The position numbers and the translations under genes are program-made. From positions 2,170,001-2,234,000 of the forward strand of contig NZ_VMSF01000001.1 of NCBI RefSeq assembly GCF_009765225.1: a stretch of 64,000 nt of DNA, given 5' to 3'. This DNA is from Leifsonia sp. AG29. Its GTDB lineage: Bacteria > Actinomycetota > Actinomycetes > Actinomycetales > Microbacteriaceae. Each line of letters begins with the position of its first letter. Positions within the stretch are counted from its first letter, which is position 1. Of the stretch, positions 26,201-35,292 are shown piece after piece. The notes beneath the pieces were generated by a model. That model did no database searches and was not told where the DNA came from. It saw nothing but the letters and a program-made list of their open reading frames with translations.

Positions 26201-28717
26201 ATGAGACTCTCCCGACTGACGCGGCTGCCGTCGCGCGTGAAGCGCGCCGCCCGCTACGAGATCCACGCCCACTGGAGGCGGCGCCCCATCGTCCTCGGGT
26301 CGGTCTTCTACGAGTCGTTCTCGGGCAACGGGATGCTCGACAACCCGGAGGCGCTGTTCCGCGAACTGCTCGCGGCGCCCGACCTCAAGCACTTGACGCA
26401 CATCTGGGCGCTCTCCGACTTCGGGCAGTACCGCGCCGCCGTGGAGGAGTTCGCCGGCGACCCGCGGGTGCACTTCGTCAAGTACGGCTCCCCCGCCTAC
26501 TTCCGCGCGCTCGCGACCAGCCAGTACCTCGTCAACAATGCGACGTTCCCGATCGATTTCGCCAAGCGTCCGGGGCAGATCTACCTCAACACGTGGCACG
26601 GCACCCCCCTCAAGCGCATGGGCTACGACATCGCCGACGGTGCCCTCGCCACGGCGAACATCATCCGGAACTTCGTGCAGGCCGACTACCTGCTGGCGGC
26701 CAACCCGTTCATGGCCGACCAGATGTACGAGCGCGGGTACAAGCTCACCGGCATCTACCGCGGGACCATCATCGAGGAGGGCTACCCGCGCATCGACCGC
26801 CAGCTCCTCGACGACGCCGGCCGCGCCGACGTGCGTCGCCGGCTCGTGGACGCCGGCCTCCCGATCGGCGACCGCAAGATCGTGCTGTACGCGCCGACCT
26901 GGAAGGGCGCCACGTTCGGCCGCCCCACCGACGACCTCGACGAGCTCATGGCGCACGTCGCCCGGATCGAGGAGCGCATCGACACGAGCCGGTACACGGT
27001 GCTTCTCAAGACGCATCAGACCGTGCACAAGCTGGCGGCCGAGCGCCCAGAGCTGAAGCGGATGCTCGTGCCGAACGAGCTCCCGACGAACCTCGTGCTC
27101 GGCGCGTCCGACATCCTCATCTCGGACTACTCGAGCATCTTCTTCGACTTCCTGCAGACCGGGCGCCCGATCGTCTTCTTCACCCCGGACCTCGCCGACT
27201 ACGCGGGCACCCGCGGGCTCTACTTCGAACCCGAGGAGTGGCCCGGCCCGGTGCTCATGTCGGCCGGCGAGGTGGGCGACGCGCTCCACGGCATCGCCGA
27301 GAGCGGCGACGCCGTCCCGGAGGCGCACCGGGAGCGCTACCGGTCGATGCAGGAGCGCTTCACCCCGTACGAGGACGGCGAGGCGTCGAAGCGCGTCATC
27401 GACATCGTCTTCCGCGGCGAGCGCGACGGTCGCCGCCTCCGCACCGGGCTCGACGACGACGGCCGCGAGAAGATCCTCCTGTACCTGGGCGGGATGCGGC
27501 CGAACGGGATCACCACCTCCGCGCTCAACCTTCTGAACAACATCGACCACGAGCGCTACGACGTCTCCGCGTTCTTCGCCCAGAGCGGGTCGCGGGTCGT
27601 CATCGCCAAGCAGTCGCAGATCAACCCGGCCGTGCGCCAGTTCCCGCGGGTGGGCGGCATGAACGGGGCGAAGCTCCTCCACCTCGCCCGCCACGTCGAG
27701 TTCCGGCGGGGGCGGATCGCGCAGCACTCGGAGACCCCGGCGCAGAACGCCCTGTGGGACGACGAGTGGTACCGCTGCTTCGGCGACAGCCGGTTCGACT
27801 ACGTGGTCGACTTCTCGGGGTACGGGCCGTTCTGGGCGACCCTCCTGCTGCACTCCCCCGCGGCGCAGCGGGCGATCTGGCTGCACAACGACCTCGCCTC
27901 GGACGCCCACCGCGAGGTGAACGGCCAGAAGCGGATGCTCCACAGCCTCACGCAGATCTTCACCCTCTACGGGCAGTACGACCACCTCGTGTCCGTGTCG
28001 CCGACCCTCTCCGCGATCAACCGCGAGTCGCTCTCGGAGTACGCCGCCCCGGCGAAGTTCGTCTCGGCGCTCAACACGGTCGACGCCGAGCACATCCTCG
28101 AGAACGCGCGGGCGGACCTCCACGAGCTCGCCTTCGACGAGGAGACCGGCACCCTCCCCGAGTGGGCTGAGCAGCTGCTCGGCGACGACGACGTGACCAC
28201 GTTCGTCACGGTCGGGAGGCTCTCCCCGGAGAAGAACCAGGCGCGGCTCATCCGGGCGTTCGCCCCGGTGCACGCCGACAACCCGAACACGCGGCTCGTC
28301 GTCGTCGGCAGCGGGCCGCTCGAGGACGAGCTGCGCACCCTGATCTCCTCTCTGGGGCTGGAGCACGCGGTCTTCCTCACGGGCATGCAGCCGAACCCGC
28401 ACGCGATCATGGCGCACGCCGACTGCTTCGTGCTCTCGAGCGACTACGAGGGCCAGCCGATGGTGATCCTGGAGGCGCTGGTCCTCGACCTGCCGATCGT
28501 CACGGTCGAGTTCGCCTCCGCCAAGAACGCGCTTCCCGCGGGCAGCGGCCTCGTCGTGCCGCAGACCGACGAGGGCGTCGCCACCGGGCTCCGCGCCTTC
28601 CTCGCGGGCGAGGTCCCGGCGAACCACTTCGACCACGAGGCGTACAACCGCAAGGCGGTCGGCGAGTTCTACCGCGCCATCGGCGCCGTGCCGGAGGCTG
28701 CGCCGGTCGAGCGCTGA
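26201..28717 (+). CDS. CDP-glycerol glycerophosphotransferase (TagF/TagB-like) fused to GT4 glycosyltransferase
   Basis: 838 aa, two catalytic modules. N-terminal module (~30-400): VLGSVFYESFSGNGMLDNP, QIYLNTWHGTPLKRMGYD, IVLYAPTWKG, VLLKTHQTV and DILISDYSSIFFDFLQTGRP, all marks of CDP-glycerol glycerophosphotransferases that build teichoic-acid-type polyol phosphates. C-terminal module (~430-835): a GT-B GT4 glycosyltransferase with FVTVGRLSPEKNQARLIRAF and CFVLSSDYEGQPMVILEAL. This suggests one protein that both extends and glycosylates a wall polymer or glycerophosphoglycan; the acceptor is unknown. There is no signal peptide, so it acts at the inner membrane face. It stands alone, without transporter or other wall-polymer genes. 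Confidence 0.88.
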   Translation: MRLSRLTRLPSRVKRAARYEIHAHWRRRPIVLGSVFYESFSGNGMLDNPEALFRELLAAPDLKHLTHIWALSDFGQYRAAVEEFAGDPRVHFVKYGSPAYFRALATSQYLVNNATFPIDFAKRPGQIYLNTWHGTPLKRMGYDIADGALATANIIRNFVQADYLLAANPFMADQMYERGYKLTGIYRGTIIEEGYPRIDRQLLDDAGRADVRRRLVDAGLPIGDRKIVLYAPTWKGATFGRPTDDLDELMAHVARIEERIDTSRYTVLLKTHQTVHKLAAERPELKRMLVPNELPTNLVLGASDILISDYSSIFFDFLQTGRPIVFFTPDLADYAGTRGLYFEPEEWPGPVLMSAGEVGDALHGIAESGDAVPEAHRERYRSMQERFTPYEDGEASKRVIDIVFRGERDGRRLRTGLDDDGREKILLYLGGMRPNGITTSALNLLNNIDHERYDVSAFFAQSGSRVVIAKQSQINPAVRQFPRVGGMNGAKLLHLARHVEFRRGRIAQHSETPAQNALWDDEWYRCFGDSRFDYVVDFSGYGPFWATLLLHSPAAQRAIWLHNDLASDAHREVNGQKRMLHSLTQIFTLYGQYDHLVSVSPTLSAINRESLSEYAAPAKFVSALNTVDAEHILENARADLHELAFDEETGTLPEWAEQLLGDDDVTTFVTVGRLSPEKNQARLIRAFAPVHADNPNTRLVVVGSGPLEDELRTLISSLGLEHAVFLTGMQPNPHAIMAHADCFVLSSDYEGQPMVILEALVLDLPIVTVEFASAKNALPAGSGLVVPQTDEGVATGLRAFLAGEVPANHFDHEAYNRKAVGEFYRAIGAVPEAAPVER

Positions 28718-28767
28718 GGGGCCGCGCGGTTCGTCCGCGCGCCCTCCCCCTCCCTGGTTCCGGGGCA

Positions 28768-28822
28768 CATTCGTGCCGAATGCGGCCCCCGGGGCCCCGC
28801 TGGGCCGCATTCGTGACGAATG
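28768..28822. repeat. Pair of CATTCG palindromes, 40 bp apart (locus 1)
   Basis: CATTCGTGCCGAATG at 28768-28782 and CATTCGTGACGAATG at 28808-28822. Each has 6-bp arms around 3 bases, extended by flanking CA/TG. They lie between the convergent ends of the glycerophosphotransferase fusion and the AidB-like gene. The same element recurs at 39801-40107 and 58157-58402 with identical 40-bp pairing. Confidence 0.9.
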
Positions 28823-28846
28823 TGGCTTCCGGGCCTCAGCGCCGCA

Positions 28847-30448
28847 TCACGCCCGGGCGACCAGCGCGCCCACGTCGACACGAGGCGGCAGCTCTCCGTA
28901 CAGCGCGCCCCGCTCCGGTCCGAGGCGGGAGGCGACGAAAGCGTCGGCCACCGGCGCGGGCGCGTGGCGGATCAGCAGCGCGGCCTGCAACGACTGCGCG
29001 AGCGCGGCGACGAGCCCCCGGGCGGAGGCCTCGTCCGCAGCACGGACCCCCGCACGCAGTCCGTCGTGATGCTCGTCGAACACGCGGTGCTCGCCGCGGG
29101 CGGCCGCGAGCTCGGCGTCGAACGCCTCCCACGCCTCCGGCTCCCGGCGCAGGGCGCGGAGCACGTCGAGGGCGATCACGTTGCCCGATCCCTCCCAGAC
29201 CGCCATGACCGGCTGCTCGCGGTAGCGGCGCGCGAGGGGGAAGGCCTCGGTGTACCCGTTCCCGCCGAGGCACTCGAGCGCCTCGGCGGCGTGCCCGGGG
29301 CCGCGCTTGCAGACCCAGTACTTGGCAGCCGCCGTCGCCAGCCGCCGGAAGGCGACCTCCGACTCGGACGCGTCGGCGTCGTGCGCCCGCGCGAGGCGGA
29401 GAGCGAGCGTCGTGGCCGCCTCCGACTCGAGCGCCAGGTCGGCGAGCACGGCCGTCATCGCGGGCAGGTCGACGAGCCGTGCCCCGAAGGCCGAGCGATG
29501 CCGCACGTGCCAGGCGGCCTCGGCCACGGCCTGACGCATCCCCGCGGCCGACCCGAGGACGCAGTCGAGCCGTGTGCGGTTCACCATCTCGAGGATCGTC
29601 CGGACGCCGCGTCCCTCCTCGCCGACGAGGTACCCGACCGTGTCCGCGAACTCCACCTCGGCGGAGGCGTTCGACCGGTTCCCGAGCTTGTCCTTCAGCC
29701 GCTGCAGCAGAAAGACGTTGCGGGTTCCGTCATCGAGGACGCGCGGCACCAGGAAGCAGCTGAGCCCCCGCGCGGTCTGAGCCAGCACGAGGAAGGCGTC
29801 GGACATCGGCGCCGAGCAGAACCATTTGTGACCGGTGATCAGCCACCGCCCGTCCCCGTCCGCGAGGGCCCGGGTGGTTCCGGCACGCACGTCCGATCCT
29901 CCCTGTTTCTCGGTCATCGCCATGCCGACGAGCGCCGAGGACTTCCCGGGGCGCAGGCGCCCGTCGTAGTCGCGGCTCAGGAGGCGCGGCAGCCACTCGG
30001 CCGTGAGGTCCGGGCTCGCGGCGAGCGCCGGCACCGCGGCGTGCGTCATCGACACCGGGCAGGCGTGCCCCGGCTCGACCTGCGCGAAGAGCATGAAGGC
30101 GGCGGCCCGGGCGACGTTCGCCCCCGGTCGCGGGTCCGCCCACGCGGAGGTGTGGGCTCCGGCGCCGACGGCGGCCGCGATGACCCGGTGGTAGCTCTCG
30201 TCGTACTCGACCTCGTCGATGCGGTTGCCCCAGCGGTCGAAGGCGCGCAGCTGCGGCTCCGCGACGTTCGCCCGCTCGGCGTCCTCCTGGAACGCGGCCG
30301 TGCCCACCAAGCGGCCGACCTCGCCCAGCGCCGGAACCGCCCACTCCGCCCCGAACCGCTCGACGCCCTCCCGCAGCGGCGCATGGGCGGCGAACTCGTC
30401 CACGTCGACACGCGGCGGCGGCTGGTTCACGACGACGTGGGTGGCCAT
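28847..30448 (-). CDS. AidB-like acyl-CoA dehydrogenase
   Basis: 533 aa FAD flavoprotein of the acyl-CoA dehydrogenase superfamily, AidB branch. Marks: MAMTEKQGGSDVRAGTTRA (superfamily signature), ITGHKWFCSAPMSDAFLVLAQT, LKDKLGNRSNASAEVEF, NRTRLDCVLGSAAGMRQA, ALECLGGNGYTEAFPLARRYRE and VWEGSGNVIALDVLRAL. E. coli AidB is an alkylation-stress protein with weak dehydrogenase activity; many actinobacterial homologues are untested, so the role here is inferred. The ATG at 30448 follows a TAGACT -10 element by 8 bases. Confidence 0.9.
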   Translation of the reverse strand: MATHVVVNQPPPRVDVDEFAAHAPLREGVERFGAEWAVPALGEVGRLVGTAAFQEDAERANVAEPQLRAFDRWGNRIDEVEYDESYHRVIAAAVGAGAHTSAWADPRPGANVARAAAFMLFAQVEPGHACPVSMTHAAVPALAASPDLTAEWLPRLLSRDYDGRLRPGKSSALVGMAMTEKQGGSDVRAGTTRALADGDGRWLITGHKWFCSAPMSDAFLVLAQTARGLSCFLVPRVLDDGTRNVFLLQRLKDKLGNRSNASAEVEFADTVGYLVGEEGRGVRTILEMVNRTRLDCVLGSAAGMRQAVAEAAWHVRHRSAFGARLVDLPAMTAVLADLALESEAATTLALRLARAHDADASESEVAFRRLATAAAKYWVCKRGPGHAAEALECLGGNGYTEAFPLARRYREQPVMAVWEGSGNVIALDVLRALRREPEAWEAFDAELAAARGEHRVFDEHHDGLRAGVRAADEASARGLVAALAQSLQAALLIRHAPAPVADAFVASRLGPERGALYGELPPRVDVGALVARA

Positions 30449-30456
30449 GGCCCGTC

Positions 30457-30462
30457 AGTCTA
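30457..30462 (-). promoter_or_regulatory. Leaderless-type -10 element of the AidB-like gene
   Basis: TAGACT on the minus strand, 8 bases before ATG 30448. It lies in the 27-base gap after the ABC-F gene. Confidence 0.45.
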
Positions 30463-30475
30463 GTGTCCGCGGCGC

Positions 30476-32281
30476 TCAGCCCTCGAGCCGCTCCGAGAGC
30501 TCGAGCCAGCGCGTCTCGGCGTCGGCGATCTCAGCCTCCAGCGCCCGCAGCTGCTCGGTCAGGGCGGCGAGCCCGACGTAGTCGCTCTGGTCGTGCCGCG
30601 CGAGCTCCTCGTGCTTCACGGCGACCTGGTCGCCCAGTTTCGCGAGCCTCCGGTCGAGGGCGGCCAGCTCCTTCTCGGCGGTCCGCAACGCGGCCCCGCT
30701 GAGCGCCGGGGACGCCGCAGCGGGCGTGCTCGACGGGGAGGCGGCGCTCGCGCTCGCCGGTGCCGTCCCGGCAGCGCTCTGAGCGGCCCGCAGCCGCAGG
30801 TACTCGTCGATCCCGCCCGGGAGGTGCCGCAGCGCGCCGTCCATGACCGCGTACTGCTGGTCCGTGACCCGCTCGATCAGATAGCGGTCGTGGGAGACGA
30901 CGAGGAGCGTGCCCGGCCACGAGTCGAGGAGGTCCTCCATCGCCGCGAGCATGTCGGTGTCGAGGTCGTTCGTCGGTTCGTCGAGGATCAGCACGTTCGG
31001 CTCGTCCAGCAGGATGAGCAGCAGCTGGAGGCGCCGCCGCTGGCCCCCCGACAGGTCTTTCACCGGGGTGGAGAGCTGGGCGTTCGTGAAGCCGAGCCGT
31101 TCGAGCATCTGCCCGGGCGACACCTCCTTGCCGCCCGCCAGGTACGTGGTGCGCTTGTCGGCGACGACCGCGCTGACCCGCTGGTCGCGGATGTCGTCGA
31201 GCTCCGCCAGCTGCTGCGTCAGCGTCGCGATCTTGACGGTCTTGCCGCGCTTGACCGTCCCCGAGTCGGGCTTCACCGTCCCGGCGACGAGTCCGAGGAG
31301 CGTCGACTTGCCGGCGCCGTTCACACCGAGGATCCCCGTGCGCTCTCCGGGCGCGATGCGCCACTCGACCCGGTTCAGAACGGTCTTCGGCGGGTACGAC
31401 ACCGACACGTCGATGAGGTCGACGACATCCTTGCCGAGCCGCGCCGTCGCGAGCTTGGTCAGCTCGACGGCGTCGCGCGGCGGCGGCTCGTCGGCGATGA
31501 GCACGGCGGCCGCGTCCATCCGGAACTTCGGCTTGGACGTGCGGGCGGGCGCGCCCCGGCGGAGCCAGGCGAGCTCCTTGCGCATCAGGTTCTGGCGCTT
31601 CGTCTCGGCGACGGCCGCCATCCGGTCGCGCTCGACGCGCTGCAGGACGTACGCCGCGTACCCGCCCTCGAAGGGCTCGACGATCCCGTCGTGCACCTCC
31701 CAGGTCGCGGTCGACACCTCGTCGAGGAACCAGCGGTCGTGCGTCACGACGACGAGGGCGCCCGCTCCGCTGGGCCAGCGGGAGCGGAGGTGCCGCGCCA
31801 GCCAGGAGACGCCCTCCAGATCGAGGTGGTTGGTCGGCTCGTCGAGGAACAGGATGTCGTGGTCGTGCACGAGGAGCGCCGCTAGGGCCACGCGGCGCCT
31901 CTGGCCGCCCGAGAGCTCCCCGATCGTCGCCTCCCACCGGATGTCGGAGACGAGCCCGGCGAGGACGTCCCGCACGCGGGGATCGCCCGCCCAGAGGTGC
32001 TCCTCCCGGTCGCCGACGATGGCGCGACCCACGGTGAGCTGCGGAGGGAGCTCGTCCCGCTGGTCGAGCATCCCGACCGTCACGCCCCGGCGGCGGGTGA
32101 CGCGGCCGGAGTCCGGCTCGAGGCGCCCCGAGAGCAGCGCCAGGAGGGTCGACTTGCCGTCGCCGTTGCGGCCCACGATCCCGATGCGGTCGCCCTCGGC
32201 GATGCCGACGGTCAGCGACTCGAACACGGTGCGCGTGGGGTATTCGAGGTGCAGGGATTCCGCGCCGAGGAGATGAGCCAT
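30476..32281 (-). CDS. ABC-F family ATPase (Uup/Ettl-like)
   Basis: 601 aa, no membrane spans. Two ATP-binding cassettes: first with Walker A GIVGRNGDGKSTLLAL (~35), signature LSGGQRRRVALAA and Walker B ILFLDEPTNHLD; second with GVNGAGKSTLLGL (~320), LSGGQRRRLQLLLILL and LILDEPTNDLD. A C-terminal coiled coil follows (about residues 530-601, TAEKELAALDRRLAKLGDQV). ABC-F proteins act on the ribosome (translation control or antibiotic protection). This one occupies the conserved spot downstream of ispE in actinobacteria, although a LuxR regulator now lies between. Confidence 0.93.
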   Translation of the reverse strand: MAHLLGAESLHLEYPTRTVFESLTVGIAEGDRIGIVGRNGDGKSTLLALLSGRLEPDSGRVTRRRGVTVGMLDQRDELPPQLTVGRAIVGDREEHLWAGDPRVRDVLAGLVSDIRWEATIGELSGGQRRRVALAALLVHDHDILFLDEPTNHLDLEGVSWLARHLRSRWPSGAGALVVVTHDRWFLDEVSTATWEVHDGIVEPFEGGYAAYVLQRVERDRMAAVAETKRQNLMRKELAWLRRGAPARTSKPKFRMDAAAVLIADEPPPRDAVELTKLATARLGKDVVDLIDVSVSYPPKTVLNRVEWRIAPGERTGILGVNGAGKSTLLGLVAGTVKPDSGTVKRGKTVKIATLTQQLAELDDIRDQRVSAVVADKRTTYLAGGKEVSPGQMLERLGFTNAQLSTPVKDLSGGQRRRLQLLLILLDEPNVLILDEPTNDLDTDMLAAMEDLLDSWPGTLLVVSHDRYLIERVTDQQYAVMDGALRHLPGGIDEYLRLRAAQSAAGTAPASASAASPSSTPAAASPALSGAALRTAEKELAALDRRLAKLGDQVAVKHEELARHDQSDYVGLAALTEQLRALEAEIADAETRWLELSERLEG

Positions 32282-32421
32282 GAGGCTCCCCAGCCTATCG
32301 CCGCGGCGCTCGCCCCCTTTACGGGGGAAGGAGGGAGCGGGATGCCGCGTGCGAGGATGGACCCGGATCGGCGCGCGAGCACCCGACCAGCCGCGCGGTC
32401 CGGCCGGATACGGGGGCGCGC

Positions 32422-35277
32422 GTGGCAGAGAGGGCGCCGGCAGAAGCGATGCCGGGAGCGGCGGGTCCGCCGCTCGTCGGGCGCGATCGCGCCCGGGAGA
32501 CGGTGCTCCTGGTGGCCCACCGGGCCCAGGAGGGCAGCGGCGCGGTACTCGTCACCGGCGAGCCGGGAATGGGCAAGACCTCGCTGCTCGCGGATGCGGC
32601 CGAGCGGCTCGGAGACTGGACGGTGCTGCGGGTCCACGCCGACTCGTTCGAATCCGACCTGGCCTACGCGACCGTGGACACGCTGGTGCGAGCCCTCAAC
32701 AACGCGATCGGTGCGGAGCCGGGACGGCAGGCTGTCCGGCCGCCCTCCCCGGGGGACGACCCGCTGACCGCGGGGCGGATCCTGCTCGATGCGGTCGACG
32801 CCGTGCCGGGGCCCGTGTGCCTCCTGCTCGACGACGCCCAGTGGGTCGACGAACCGTCGGCCCGGGCGCTCCGCTTCCTCGTGCGGCGGCTGTCCGACCG
32901 GCGCTTCCTCTTCGTCGCGGCCTCCCGCCCGCAGGCGAACTCCGTGATCTCGCTCGTCGACGACCTCGCCTCCACCACGGTGAACCACGCGCGGGTCGAG
33001 CTGACGCCGCTCACGGTCGCGGACACGCAGGAGCTCGCGCAGCAGCTGCTCGGCCACGCCGTGTCACGCCGGACGGCATCGCGTCTGACACAGGCGACGC
33101 AAGGCTCGCCCCTCCTGCTCAGCGTGCTGCTGGGACAGCTGCGCGACACCTTCGCTCAGGCGCTGCATCCGGCCGGGTGGGACCTCCCGACCACCGCGAT
33201 CACCCCGCTGAGCACGGCGGTGGCCGCCTCGCTCGAGGGCGCCGCCCCTCCCGTCCGCCAGGCGGCCGAGATGGTGGCCGTGCTCTGCGACGCGCTGCCG
33301 CTGCCGCTCGCGGGGACGATCGCCTCCCGGCTCGGCTGGACCGTCGACATCCCCGGTGCGGTTTCGCGCGGCCTGGTGCTCGCCGAGCAGCGCGAAGGAG
33401 TGGTGTGGGTCGAGCCGGCGCACGCCATCCTCGCCGACGCGCTCGCGGCCGGCGTACCGCTCGACCGCCGGGTCGCCGTGCACCGGGTGGCGGCGGAGGT
33501 GCTGAGCGGCCATCGAGCGCTGCGGCACCGGGTGGAGGCGGCGGACCACGCCGACCCGACGCTCATCGACGAGCTGCTGACGGCCGCGCTCGCGAGCGCC
33601 GACCTCGGGCAGGGCGAGCAGGCGCTCAGCTATGCGCGCAACGCGGTCGACCTCGCCTCCGGGTCCGAGCTCGACCGCGCGCTCATCGAGCTCGGCCTCC
33701 TCGCTCTGCGCTTCCGGCTGCACGAGCGGATCCTCGATGTCCGGCCCGCGATCGAGGCGATGAGCCCCTCCCCCGCTCGCGACCTCGTCCTGCTCGAGCT
33801 CCGGACCCTGTCGCGCGACCTCCCCGGCGCGCTGAGCCTCGCGCTCGCGTTCGAGGCGAAACCGGCGACGACCCCGGACGAGCGGGCGATCAAGGCGCAC
33901 GCCGCGGAGGCGCTGCCCAAGGTGCTCATGGCGACCGGCGACTTCGGCGGGGTCATCGATCACCTGGAGGCCTCCCGGGCGGCGATCGCCGACAGCCCGC
34001 GCCCGGAGGAGGTGGCGGACCCCGCGCTCCGGTGGCTCGCCCAGCCGCATGACGACCTGCTGCGCCTGCTCGGCTGGGCGGTGAACTCGGCCGCGCACAG
34101 CCGCCGGCCGGACCTCTTCGCACCGCTGACGCGCGAGCTCGACGACCTCCTCGCCGGACACGATTCCCCCGCCGCGGTCGACGCCCTGGTGACACGGTCG
34201 CGCGTGTTCATCATGGGCGGCGACCTCGAGCGGGCGCGCGCCGACCTCGCCCGCGCGGAGGCGCTGGCCCGGCGCTTCCCGTCGAGCTGGACCGCAGGCT
34301 TCGCGCGGACCATCTACGCGCACATCCTGTTCCTGTTCGGCGAGTGGGAGGAGTCGGTCACGCTCGCCGACACCGCCGTCGCACTGGCGCTCGACGAGAC
34401 CGATCTCTCCTGCTGGCCGATCGCCCTCTGGACCTCGACCCTCGTGCGCGCGGGCCGCGGCCGGGCCGACGCCGTGGAGGAGCGCCTCCGCGCCGCCGAG
34501 CGCGCCGACCCGCGCATCGCCGGCTCGTACGACGGAGACCTCCCGTTCATCGCCCGCGCCGAACTCGCCCGCGCTCTGGGCCGGCCGGAGGAACAGCTGG
34601 CTGCGACCGACGCCGCCGAGTCCGCGCGGAACCGGGGCTCGACGCTGGGCTGGCTCACCTACCGCCTGGACGCCCTGGCCGCGCTCGGGAGGCCTGCAGA
34701 GGCCCGGGCCGCCTACGAGCGGTGCGCCGCGCCCGGGCCGTGGCTGCCGTACTACGGCTCGCTCCGCTGGCTCGAGGGCCGGGTGCTGGAGGCGGAGGGC
34801 CGGACCGAGGAGGCGATCGCCGCCTACATGGAGGACGTCGCCGACCCCGGTTCGCACCGGTTCCCCTTTCCGCACGCGGTGTCCGCCCTCGACGCCGGGC
34901 GGGTGCTCGCCGCGTCGAGCGCCGCCGGTGCTGCGGAGCGCGCCGCCGAGCACCTCCAGCAGGCCGCCACGATCTTCCGCGGCCTCGGTGCCGCGGGATA
35001 CCTCGCGAGAGCGACCCTTCTCCTCGAGCAGCTCACGGCCGCTCCCTCAGCGGCCGAGCAGACGCGCGACCCGCTCGCCGTGCTGACCACGCGGGAGCGT
35101 CAGGTCGCCCATGCGCTGGCCGCCGGGATGACGAACAAGGAGATCGCCGAGCGGCTCTACGTCTCGGTCACCACCGTCAACTTCCACGTCCGGAACATCC
35201 TCGCGAAGCTCGGACTGCGGTCGCGGCGCGACCTGCGGAAGCTGGGGCTCCCGGGACGCCGGCCGGTCCGGAGCTGA
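32422..35277 (+). CDS. Large ATP-binding LuxR-family (LAL) regulator
   Basis: 951 aa. Order: AAA16/STAND ATPase with Walker A VTGEPGMGKTSLLADAAERL (~45-55) and Walker B CLLLDDAQWVDEPSARAL (~135), a long helical TPR-like middle, and a C-terminal LuxR helix-turn-helix (LTTRERQVAHALAAGMTNKE, then ERLYVSVTTVNFHVRNILAKL, ~890-940). LALs respond to sugars or other small ligands in studied cases (MalT); the ligand here is unknown. The GTG at 32422 has no clear ribosome site. It is oriented against the ispE/ABC-F genes on either side, as if inserted. Confidence 0.9.
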   Translation: MAERAPAEAMPGAAGPPLVGRDRARETVLLVAHRAQEGSGAVLVTGEPGMGKTSLLADAAERLGDWTVLRVHADSFESDLAYATVDTLVRALNNAIGAEPGRQAVRPPSPGDDPLTAGRILLDAVDAVPGPVCLLLDDAQWVDEPSARALRFLVRRLSDRRFLFVAASRPQANSVISLVDDLASTTVNHARVELTPLTVADTQELAQQLLGHAVSRRTASRLTQATQGSPLLLSVLLGQLRDTFAQALHPAGWDLPTTAITPLSTAVAASLEGAAPPVRQAAEMVAVLCDALPLPLAGTIASRLGWTVDIPGAVSRGLVLAEQREGVVWVEPAHAILADALAAGVPLDRRVAVHRVAAEVLSGHRALRHRVEAADHADPTLIDELLTAALASADLGQGEQALSYARNAVDLASGSELDRALIELGLLALRFRLHERILDVRPAIEAMSPSPARDLVLLELRTLSRDLPGALSLALAFEAKPATTPDERAIKAHAAEALPKVLMATGDFGGVIDHLEASRAAIADSPRPEEVADPALRWLAQPHDDLLRLLGWAVNSAAHSRRPDLFAPLTRELDDLLAGHDSPAAVDALVTRSRVFIMGGDLERARADLARAEALARRFPSSWTAGFARTIYAHILFLFGEWEESVTLADTAVALALDETDLSCWPIALWTSTLVRAGRGRADAVEERLRAAERADPRIAGSYDGDLPFIARAELARALGRPEEQLAATDAAESARNRGSTLGWLTYRLDALAALGRPAEARAAYERCAAPGPWLPYYGSLRWLEGRVLEAEGRTEEAIAAYMEDVADPGSHRFPFPHAVSALDAGRVLAASSAAGAAERAAEHLQQAATIFRGLGAAGYLARATLLLEQLTAAPSAAEQTRDPLAVLTTRERQVAHALAAGMTNKEIAERLYVSVTTVNFHVRNILAKLGLRSRRDLRKLGLPGRRPVRS

Positions 35278-35292
35278 ACGAGGACTCGCCGG

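Noticed and set aside
26174-28810. 878-aa minus-strand ORF
   Set aside because: Antisense to the glycerophosphotransferase fusion; composition is Arg/Val/Asp/Gly-rich without motifs.
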